Shown here in pieces: positions 56,301 to 64,000 of a stretch of DNA of 64,000 nucleotides. The DNA comes from Saxidomus purpurata. Its lineage: Eukaryota; Mollusca; Bivalvia; Venerida; Veneridae. The first letter of the stretch is position 1, and every line of letters starts with the position of its first letter. The translations under genes and the position numbers were made by a program. The stretch spans positions 3,199,167 through 3,263,166 of the forward strand of contig JAFMSR010000001.1 of NCBI GenBank assembly GCA_022818135.1, given 5' to 3'. Under the pieces are notes generated by a model that saw only the letters and a program-made list of their open reading frames with translations, made no database searches and was not told where the DNA came from.

Positions 56301-59300
56301 TTTTGAAAATTTGGTTAAAGTTTTGCCTGCTAGGTACATCAGCACATATCTCAGTAACCACTTATGATATTGACTTGAAACTCGTTAATGTCTCTAGGGG
56401 TGTCACACAGTCAAGTCAGATAACTCTTGTATAAATTTAGTACTAATTAGGCCCTTGTTTGACTTTTGAAAATTTGGTTAAAGTTTTGCCTGCTAGGTAC
56501 TATCATGCACAATCCAATAACCACTTATGATATTGACTTGAAACTTTTTAATGTCTTAAGAGGTGTCACACAGTCAAGACAGATAACTCTTGTTTAAATT
56601 TAGTGCAAATTATGGCCCTTGTTTGACTTTTGAAAATTGGTAAAGTTTTGCATGCAAGGTACTATCATGCACATATCACAGTAACCACTTATGGTAGTTA
56701 TATCAAACCTTGCAATAGTGTTCAGTGTAAATTTTGTATCAAACAATTAATTTCCTAAAAATTAAATCAATAGTTATAGATTTTGACTTTTTTTATGATT
56801 CAACTTTCCTAGTTTATACAGAATTTTGTTTTGCTATTATACTGATAAAAGTTTTGTTTTATTAGCAAACACCCACAATAGTCGAGCGTGCTGTCTTATG
56901 GACAGCTCTTGTTTCTAATGCTCTGATGTCAAAATGATTGAAATAATGCTGTACTTTTATGACAGAGAAATGCTCTTGTTTATTTGAAGTTGTTAAACTT
57001 GTTACTCCAGACTGGTAGAGGGCAAGAGTTACCTCCCCTCACATCTTTAGGAAAAGTTTAGTTGATTTAACACTGCAGGCGAAATCCTCAGAAAAGACCA
57101 ATTCCCATACACTTGCCACTTGTTGGCAGTCCATATAAGATAAGAGATTGAAACCACTTGGACATTTTGGATATCATGTCCCATAACTCTTGTCCTCTCC
57201 AGTTCATAGACTTAGTGTATAAATAACAGAGCATTGTCCACTCCCATGTGAACTGCGAGTGGTATATTATATTCACAGAATTCCCGAATACATACAAGGG
57301 ACAGTATAGTTCATTGATTATATGTGTTCCTTGTTTTTTTTGCGATTTTCAGAGCCTATGATGGTTATGATGACCCCCCTAGGTGAGAATACATGTCACT
57401 TTTTTCTTCATTCATGTAGAACAAAACCTGGATACAGTTAGTGCATGAGTTTTAATGTTTTGCAAACACTTGGCTCCTAAGTCTTAATGTTTTTTAGGTG
57501 TCTGTAAGAAGCTGTGGTCATAACTGCCTTTAAATGTTGTATGTTTAGCCTTAGTTCTGACATGTTTGTACTTTCCTCTATCTTTTACTTTGTATTTGTG
57601 GTTTTATTATAATATTTGACTTAATGACTTTCGTGAAAACATTTGTAAGTTTAATAGTCCGGATAAAGGTAAATATAAAAAATCATGCAAATGATTGGAT
57701 GTAGTTTTAAATACAGTTAAGAACCAGTCTGTGTATGAGCATCTTTTTAAAATCACTAATTAACAAACAAATGTAGGATTTATATATCTAAATTATCTTG
57801 TTCTTGTTAAAGATCCATTACTAACACCAAATCGAATTTTCTTTTAAATCTGGAATAGTAACAGACGTCTTCTCAAAAGGAAAAATATGACATACTGCAT
57901 CAAATGTGACCATATTGTGTTGAAAATTTCAGTTTAACAAAAGAACTAATAGATTACATTTTGCCTTATCAAAAACAAAAGTAGGTTTTCCAGTTTTCAA
58001 ATATCTTTGTAATTTTCCAGAAAGAGGCTGTAAATAGGTTGTACATGAATATGCCTGCCTATTTTGAATTATAATTGAAGAATTTTACTTCCAATGATGT
58101 GCAAAGTATATCTCTGACTGTTTACAACATTCAATAGTGAAAGTAGGACAAAAAGACCACCCAGGTCAATCTAAGGATAAACACAAACATTCACTTGTTT
58201 TGTCTGCAGCAGTATTTCGAACAGCGAAATACTCCACGGCTATTTTAGAAGCCAGTTTCAAACTTTATTTCCCTGTTACAATTCCAGATTTAATAGAAAA
58301 TTTGATTTGGTGTTAGTAATGGACCTTTAATTATGTGGTTTTCGGTAGCTTGCTTACTTATCGCTGATTGATTGCACAAGTAATACGGTGTCACTTTGTG
58401 TTTGATGCTGGCTCCCCTACTTCTCACAAATAACTGCTATATGCTTAACATGTCAGAATTAGGCGGACATACAGAAGTACCCTGGGACTGGATATGACTA
58501 GTGTGACTGTATAATAAGTAGATAATAAGGTTCAAAAGCAGTTCAGTATCCAAAAAATGCCATATCACCTTCACTTGTTGGGTGTTTTTGAAGATCAATT
58601 TAGGGATTTTTTAAATTTATTTTGGAGCCTCATCTCCTTTCTCCTCCCTCTCACTTTTCCCTTCCCCTCTCTGCAACTTCTGCCCACCCTAGTCATCGGC
58701 TATCCGTTCTCACATACTTTGCCACACATTGCTATACATGTTTATTACCCTTCCATGAAATTTGCGGTCTTCTGATTGGTCAACGATCCGTTTATAGATT
58801 TTGATATTTACGGGCAAGCCGGTAATATACACTTGACATAACCCCGTTACTGTACCCCATGCTGAACGTGAGCTTGTTCGCCGCATACACTACGTCAGTG
58901 TATAAGTCCGTGCTGATTTGTGACGTCACACAAAGACATTGAGGTATCACAAGGTGATTTGAATGTCTGGTTACGTTCAGTCGTTAAATAAATAAACATA
59001 AAGGGATTCCTTTAATATTTGAGACAGGGAAGGGTAATAAAATTATTTGTTTTTTGATGTGATATATGGGGATATATTACCCGCCTTGACATAATATTAC
59101 ACTCGCCTAACGGCTCGGGTAATATAAGTCTAGGCAGGTAATATATCCCCATATACCACTTCAAAAACCAAATAACATATAATATTCTTTTTCTACTGTG
59201 ATTTTCATTTTTCACCTGCATTTCAATTATTACTTCCTTGTTTTTCCCTTTGTGTGCGTATTGTCATGGGATAGATTTTTCCCATGGTACTCTACAGTAC

Positions 59301-62300
59301 TCTTTCACAATTTACTTAGCTATTACTGGGCTATTACTCAGCTACTATGTCACTGTATACTCAGGACATGCCAGTTTATGCCCTTAGAATTTCTGTTTAC
59401 CAGCTTTCCCACTTCGGACTTTGTCACAAGTTAGCAGAGACGTACTCTGTACTAATGAAGAAACTTTAAAATTTGACAAGGCAGTTTTTGTCGAAAGATG
59501 ATGAGAAATGACCAATGATAGATGAAAGATGAAATGAGGTGTAGAGTCCAGCTTCTGGCAGGGTTCGAACCCACGACCTCCCGCTCTTGCGTCAAGTGCA
59601 CTAACCACTGAAGTATAGAGGATTCACTAATAGAGGGCTTTTATCAGTTGATAAACTTTTTTTTTAATACAACTTTTTTTTGTTTGTTTATTACCATTTT
59701 TCATCTATCAGCTTCTTTTGCGTAAAGGAATATCTTTTGTTACACAGAAATGTTCACATCCAGCTCAAGGGAACATATTAAAGGCAAACAGTGGGTTATA
59801 TATTTGTTTTGATATAAGTGGGTGTTTTGTTAAAAACTGTTACTGGTGAAGGACATGACATTGTGTTTGTGAGCTTAGATTTTGTACATTGCTTCACAGG
59901 GATAGATCTAGGTGTGTGCGACTGTCTTCAGAATAAACTTCATTATGACAAAAGATTTTTTAAACTTAGTTAACAAAAGATTACACTAGCCAAATACTCC
60001 CCTAAGTTGTAGAAATTAAGTGAAGAGAAAATGTTTTTTCTTACATCAGTCAAAAATAGAAAAAAATGTTTGGCTTCTTTAAAATCTTAGTAAATTTCTT
60101 TTAAATATTTTTGACAAGTTCTACAGTATATTCTGTACAGAGTTATACAGGGTCATTTATTGTACAAATAACTTTTTCCTTCATGGTACAAATCAGTGCT
60201 AAATATTTCTTAAAATTCTGTCACTTTGAAAGTTAATATTATTAAACTTTAAAAATAAAGAAACCATTCAGTGTTTTAAGTACATTGAAGTTATCTTGAC
60301 CACTTGATTGTTAAATGCATACATGTACATGTATATCAAATTTGTCTTTTCAGCTGTTCATACTGGGAATTTTGGGCTTAAAAATACTTTTTCTTTAAAA
60401 AACTGTGTAATAATGTTAGTATTTGGACAATATGTAAGCAGGCATAAAACTTGTACTATAGAATGAAAAAAGAAAGTTTTCTTTCTGTATTTGAGAACTG
60501 GTTCAGGTTTTGTTAAGACTACTCTGATTGCTTTTGTATATATTTGGTGCTATTGTAATACTCACTGCTTTGTATTTTGAAGAGTTTATCCTGGAAAATT
60601 TGTTTTGATCATGTAGTATTTGAATACATTCAGTGCCAGTTTTTCATTGATTTATGTTGTATAAGCCTTTATGATTAATGTTTAGTCCTAAGGGTCTCCT
60701 GCTTAACCCTTACTTACCCTGCTTGTGGCAAGTTTTGCCTTTGCCACTAGTGCAGATCATGATCAGCCTGTACGTCCATGCAGTCTTGTCATGGTCTGAA
60801 GTGTTGGCTTTACAGTAGGTTAATTTTCACACAGCTCCTCTTCAAACTATTAAAAGTATACTGTTTGAATTAAAAAGCGGAAAAGTCCATTTTAGAAATT
60901 TCTTAGTCATTGTGGGGTAAGGTTGCAAAGAATGGCAGATTTTAATTCATGTACTGTATCATATATTAAATAAACTGTTGTACAAGGAATCCAACAATAG
61001 ATGCTCGTACAAAAATGTATACGGAATATCAAGTTGCTATTTTAATACTTTTTAGAAGGTCTTTGTACACAGTAAAACCAATTAAGATACAAATCTTATG
61101 TTTAAAGCTCCAATATGGATTACATAGCTATAGTATACTAATCTCGGACACAGCTAGGTATTGAAATGTCAGTCGAGCATTGCAGTGTCACAGTCATATC
61201 TATTGTAAAGGAGGTACATCCAGCTGGGCTTTCCAGACCTATACATGACCTGGTTGTTCCTCTTTCAAAAGTCAGGATTACACTAGTTGCAAAGCCTCGC
61301 TTGTGACTTGAAGCTATAAAACTGTTCAAAATGACCAGAAGAAAATGTGGCCAAGAAAAGTACCTAAAACAGGAAAATGATTAGAAAATTAAAGAAAACA
61401 AGTTGTGCTCAACCATTTCTATCCTTAGAGGATACAAACAAAAATTTATCATACAAAATTGATGGAAATCATTTCAGGACTGGGCCAGTCATATTTCAAA
61501 AAAGATTTTGAAATATTTTTCAATTGTGTTCAATAAAACTGTTGTATACATTTATATTTATCTAAAAGTTAAAAACTATCACATTGTTTTTTAATGATAA
61601 TTAACTGTTGGTGATATATTCCATTAAATTTCAATGGTCACATTGAAGGGTATTATCTCTTTTACAAACATTTTTTTTTTCTATCCAAAGCTCAATATAA
61701 AACACATTCTCAACTTAAGTTAAATTGTTAATAACTAATTAATATATTTTTTTTTTTTACTATGTCTGAATCTAATTACACAGAAGCTATTGAAGAAGTT
61801 AACTGTGCATTGGGTAATTTTAAAGTGACAGAAATTTCGCAATTAGATACAAGACTGAGTCTCGGAGACATGTTTATTCACAAATACTGAATTCATGAAT
61901 GAGAATTCTCTTATGTTAGATCTACTTGAAATGGATCTTTGCAAAAAAACATAATTTGCCAAGTGCGGAATTCACAACAAATAGGGAAAATGTATGTATG
62001 GTGAATATTACACAATTTAATGTATTGCATGTTTAATCATTACTTGTTCATGTATATAAAGACAAAGCAATTTTAATTTATTGTTGTTTGTCTTGTATAA
62101 AATTCTAATTAATAGATACTTTTTAAAAGCAATGTAAGTATACATGTATTAAGATATAATGTTGTTAAAAGAGGCACTCCCTGAAACTAGTGTTAAATAA
62201 CTTCAAAAGCATAAATAGTAGAATATTTGCAAGTATTATGAAAGGTTAAGTTATGAATTGCAGTCAGTATCTGTAAAATCTGTGATCTAAATATGTTGCA

Positions 62301-62931
62301 GTACCGTTTAATAAACATTTAATAATCTTTTTGAAGTTGTTGTACAGTTAACTAGTGGCTAGTGATTGATAGCCTCTTTATGTTGATTATTTGTGCATTT
62401 TTCGATATCTGTTCTTTAAAGTTGTGTTTATCTGTCATTTTATGTTCATTGAAAACATTTATGTTTGGACTTTGGATAATATAATCTGCTAGATGTACTA
62501 ATGTAGGGAGTGCCCCTTTAAAATGTGCTATTACTTAAGTTAGTGGAAGAGTTTCTTAATAGACAAAAAGGTTTGTATACATTCCTTTCAATTTCAGGCG
62601 TCTGCCAGAAGATATGCCACCACCACCTGGCACGCGTGCAGCAAATGGCTACGAGGAACGTCGACCAGAAGCGGGAGGTGTAAATGAGAGTTACAGCAGT
62701 TCATATTCAAGTTACTATGACAGGTTTTATAGTAAGCCTCCAGCGAACGGATCAGCCCCTGGTCCTACACGACCAGGCTCACTCCTCTCAGCGGGAAGGG
62801 GCGGTCCAGGTGCACCAAGAGGAGCGGCAGCTGTGGCAGCAGCAGCTGCAGCAAGAAAACAACAACAACAACAACAGCAACAACAACAAGATCAACAAAG
62901 TTTGCTGCAGACTGGACCAATATATTTTTAG
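44374..62931 (+). CDS. RRM RNA-binding protein, RBM4/lark/RBM14-like, 326 aa, six coding exons
   Basis: Coding exons: 44391-44513, 46229-46312, 54249-54310, 54637-54984, 57353-57382, 62598-62931. All junctions are GT-AG with matching phases (0,0,2,2,2). Residues 1-69 form one RRM: RNP2 KIFVGNL at 4-10, RNP1 NFGFVHM split across the first intron, and GQRINVE at its end. RRM sequence is closest to RBM4, lark and the second RRM of RBM14. Next come a Gly/Arg-rich linker (about 72-105), a Tyr/Pro/Asp/Arg-rich stretch with repeated DPYDR and DRYPPP, and a tail with poly-Ala (292-301) and ten Gln (304-313). The second RRM and CCHC knuckle of RBM4/lark are absent. It probably binds RNA in the nucleus, in splicing or translation control; exact orthology is uncertain. 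Confidence 0.88.
44391..44513 (+). CDS. RRM gene, coding exon 1
   Basis: [20 protein letters not shown] then [20 protein letters not shown] and V. It covers beta1 to the start of beta3 of the RRM. Donor GTG|GTAAGT, phase 0. Confidence 0.95.
44757..45837 (+). mobile_element. Family A Helitron-like element, copy 1
   Basis: It begins TTTTT|ATGCCCCCGAAGGG, continues with GTCCGTCC-type repeats and about five units of about 185 bp (TTCGTGTCCGGACTGTAACT, GTCTAGCACATCAAG, CAAAGGTCAAGGTCA). It ends TTTCGGGGGCATT...GGGACAGCTCTTGTT. The subterminal parts are inverted repeats (ATGCCCCCGAA). It lies in intron 1 of the RRM gene. Confidence 0.85.
46229..46312 (+). CDS. RRM gene, coding exon 2
   Basis: [20 protein letters not shown] then KGQRINVE completes the RRM (rest of RNP1, helix 2, beta4). 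Phase 0 on both sides; acceptor TATTTAAAG, donor GAG|GTAAGT. Confidence 0.95.
46542..48947 (+). mobile_element. Family B Helitron-like element, copy 1, interrupted
   Basis: It begins TTTTT|AGCTCGACTATTC and ends CGAATAGTCGAGCGTGCTG, then hairpin TGTCATGTGACA and GCTCTTGTT. The core has four to five units of about 155 bp (TATCAAAGGTATTGACTTGA, TTGACAGATTTATGCCCC). It is split at 47434/48660 by a complete family A element. Confidence 0.85.
47435..48659 (+). mobile_element. Family A Helitron-like element, copy 2, nested in family B
   Basis: Same architecture as copy 1, with about seven core units. It sits between GGTCATGCTTTTTT and AATTCAATACATATC. The uninterrupted family B copy reads GGTCATGCTTTTTAATTC at the same place (about 50980-50995), so this is a natural filled/empty pair. 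Confidence 0.9.
49760..51279 (+). mobile_element. Family B Helitron-like element, copy 2
   Basis: Begins GATTTTT|AGCTCGACTATTC; ends CGAATAGTCGAGCGTGCTG, hairpin TGTCATGTGACA, GCTCTTGTT. Seven core units of about 155 bp. It keeps the intact site that the nested element at 47435 disrupts in copy 1. Confidence 0.88.
52005..53177. mobile_element. TIR element, hAT-like, 5-bp TSD, nested
   Basis: Ends CAGGGTTCCCTCTGGGTCAA and GGCGACCGACAGCGGGAACC plus CTG are inverted repeats, flanked by TATAG (52000-52004 and 53178-53182). TTTGCGCCAA/TTGGCGC words recur near both ends. No transposase was found in 1.17 kb. Confidence 0.8.
53387..53657. mobile_element. MITE with 47-bp TIRs
   Basis: TAGGGCATTATCCCCATAGC then TCCATTTTGCAAAGG faces, in reverse, TAGGACATTATCCCCTTCGC then TCCATTTTGCACAGG. 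About 270 bp in all, with no coding frame. The 4.2-kb hAT-like element inserted at its very first bases. Confidence 0.75.
54249..54310 (+). CDS. RRM gene, coding exon 3 (Gly-rich)
   Basis: [20 protein letters not shown] then G. The donor taken is ATGATGGG|GTAGGT because only it (phase 2) keeps exon 4 in the Arg/Gly frame. An earlier GGTG|GTAAGA fits the consensus better but would create a stop at the start of exon 4. Retention of the intron adds an in-frame TAG at once. Confidence 0.85.
54637..54984 (+). CDS. RRM gene, coding exon 4 (RGG then Tyr/Pro/Asp/Arg-rich)
   Basis: It begins [20 protein letters not shown], then [20 protein letters not shown] and repeats of [21 protein letters not shown] and [13 protein letters not shown]. 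Phase 2 in and out. Longer open frames in the other phases over the same bases reflect the biased composition. Confidence 0.92.
55742..56913 (+). mobile_element. Family B Helitron-like element, copy 3 (diverged core)
   Basis: Starts ATTTTT|AGCTCGACTATTCGG; ends AATAGTCGAGCGTGCTGTCT, TATGGACAG, CTCTTGTT. The core of about seven units of about 155 bp (TTTTGCCTGCTAGGTACTAT, CAGTAACCACTTATGA) is different from copies 1 and 2 although the ends agree. Confidence 0.85.
57353..57382 (+). CDS. RRM gene, coding exon 5 (30-nt microexon)
   Basis: It encodes AYDGYDDPP plus split codons. Acceptor GCGATTTTCAG, donor CTAG|GTGAGA. It is a multiple of three with the same phase on both sides, so it can be skipped without frame loss. 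Confidence 0.85.
58740..59190. mobile_element. Composite palindromic element
   Basis: TTTATTACCCTTCC (about 58740) faces GGAAGGGTAATAAA (about 59027). GATATATGGGGATATATTAC (59061) faces GTAATATATCCCCATATACC (about 59139). The right half is repeated at 29118-29190. Confidence 0.7.
59480..59625 (-). mobile_element. tRNA-derived SINE, minus strand
   Basis: In reverse it has CAGTGGTTAGTGCACTTGAC (A box and arm) and a perfect B box GTGGGTTCGAACCC. It then runs into a body with ATTTCATC/TCATCTTTCG. The head is well preserved but the cloverleaf is not complete, and a body follows. Confidence 0.7.
62598..62931 (+). CDS. RRM gene, last coding exon
   Basis: [20 protein letters not shown], then [40 protein letters not shown], poly-Ala, ten Gln, and [10 protein letters not shown] followed by TAG. 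Acceptor CAATTTCAG; the join gives Arg. CAA/CAG repeats encode the Gln run. Two other open frames over it are shadows. Confidence 0.93.
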
Positions 62932-64000
62932 TAGTCAGTAAAACTTTTAGAAATTTCTCAGCTGATGTTCTTATATGACACAATAATTTACTAGTATACC
63001 CCTATGTTGTTTGAGAGAACAGAAAGTTGTAGCAGATCGAAACAATCTGCGTGTAAATGAAATGCGTAGATTTATGTGAAAGTGAGTCAGGAATGCAAAT
63101 AGGGGGGGAAATGAAGAAGAGGCACAAAGCATTGGTGATTGACCAGTGATTGGAGAGAGTTACTTGTAAACTGTGTCATGTTATGAATGAGATACTCTTT
63201 TTATTCTCAAACGAATCATGCTAAAAGTCTGTTAGTTTCAGTTTGTTTGTTTTTTCCCTTTAATGGGAGAAACTTTATACTCAGTGACTATTTTCATAAG
63301 TTGGCTGAACTATAATAATTTAATACAAGGGTGCCTGGAAAAGTAAAATGAAGTACTTTAATCAGGGCATCTATTATTATACAATAAGCATGAGATATTT
63401 TTGTATGTTTTACGTTTGTGATTAATATGATGTGTTTCGGTGAATTTATCTTCTCATAATGATGGACTTGCATCGGTTTGCGTCTAACAGACATGTTCCC
63501 ATGAACTTATCATAGCCGCAAATGGCTGGTAGCGTGATCGAATGATCCAAACTCAACAGTTATGTGCTCACAAATGTGTCTATAGTTTAAAGTATATGTA
63601 TATTATTACAGACCATGATCAGCAGCTACGGCTAATAGTCGCACTTTGGCCATGCTGAACATATATTACAAAAGACTGGTGTTGATACTAGAAAGGGTGG
63701 CACAGTAATCCACGATAAATGTCACACGAGTTATTCATTTGAAAGCAAAATCATGTCTTCATATTGTCCATATAAATACATTTCGAAGAATTCAATTAGC
63801 AAGTTGAACTATTTATGATTTTAGTAGATACCTGAAGTATTCCATGACTAAAGAAATCTAGAAAATGTGGCTTACTTCCTGTGAATATAGTACAATATAC
63901 TAAAGGCCTATGCTTCCTGTATAATTGCGGCACTGACAAAATATTGTGAGGTTATGAAGTATAAAACATTCTACCATGTTCTGTACCAAAGGTACCTAGA
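62932..64000 (+). other. Probable 3' UTR and flank of the RRM gene
   Basis: AT-rich sequence after the stop with no further coding exon. I saw no clear AATAAA within the first kilobase, so the polyadenylation site is unresolved. An ACCATGATCAGC-type repeat lies at about 63608. Confidence 0.4.

Noticed and set aside
59560..59615. Candidate tRNA gene on the minus strand, with perfect B box GGTTCGAACCC
   Set aside because: No full cloverleaf can be drawn and a SINE body follows; the same holds for the tRNA-like heads near 9121, 18950, 20160 and 36465.
62684..62983. Asn-rich plus-strand and Val/Leu-rich minus-strand frames
   Set aside because: They are other readings of the CAA/CAG and GCA repeats in the last coding exon.

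Overview
This is eukaryotic, AT-rich, intron- and transposon-dense DNA. It most likely comes from a bivalve mollusc, possibly a heterodont clam. Evidence: spliced animal genes with short GT-AG exons, tRNA-derived SINEs, and many interspersed elements with minisatellite cores. These carry the GTGACCTTGACCTTTGACCT motif and the CTCGACTATTCG / ATGCCCCCGAAGG termini that are abundant in clam genomes. The species call is an inference; no species marker was seen.

Two protein-coding genes can be supported, arranged head to head about 20 kb apart. (1) UTP25 (digestive organ expansion factor homolog, an SSU-processome factor for 18S rRNA maturation) runs on the minus strand from about 24.6 kb down to 4.9 kb. 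Sixteen exons chain in phase, except that the exon at 20.57-20.67 kb carries an apparent one-base loss. The first coding exon was not found, and about 200 C-terminal residues should lie left of the window. (2) A single-RRM RNA-binding protein resembling RBM4/lark/RBM14 runs on the plus strand from 44.37 to 62.93 kb. Six coding exons give 326 residues: RRM, Gly/Arg-rich linker, Asp-Pro-Tyr/Tyr-Asp-Arg-Pro-rich region, poly-Ala and poly-Gln tail.

Layout: 0-4.6 kb holds repeat arrays with a decayed piggyBac transposase piece and an endonuclease-like relic. 4.9-24.6 kb is UTP25, its introns filled with SINEs, foldback elements and Helitron-like arrays. 25-44 kb is gene-poor, with degraded microsatellites, LINE tail fragments, hairpin elements, a hAT-like MITE, a 539-bp tandem duplication and a poly-T/poly-G tract that may be a sequencing artefact. 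44-63 kb is the RRM gene, whose introns carry nested transposons, including one insertion with a natural empty site elsewhere in the window.

The most notable structure is a superfamily of non-autonomous elements (families A, B, C and D here). Their bodies are unrelated minisatellite arrays, but they share one terminus: a short hairpin followed by about ten bases ending CTCTTGTT or a close variant. They look like Helentron-associated (HINE / 'pearl'-type) Helitron relatives. Several family C arrays seed the locus with perfect DR1 nuclear-receptor half-site pairs.
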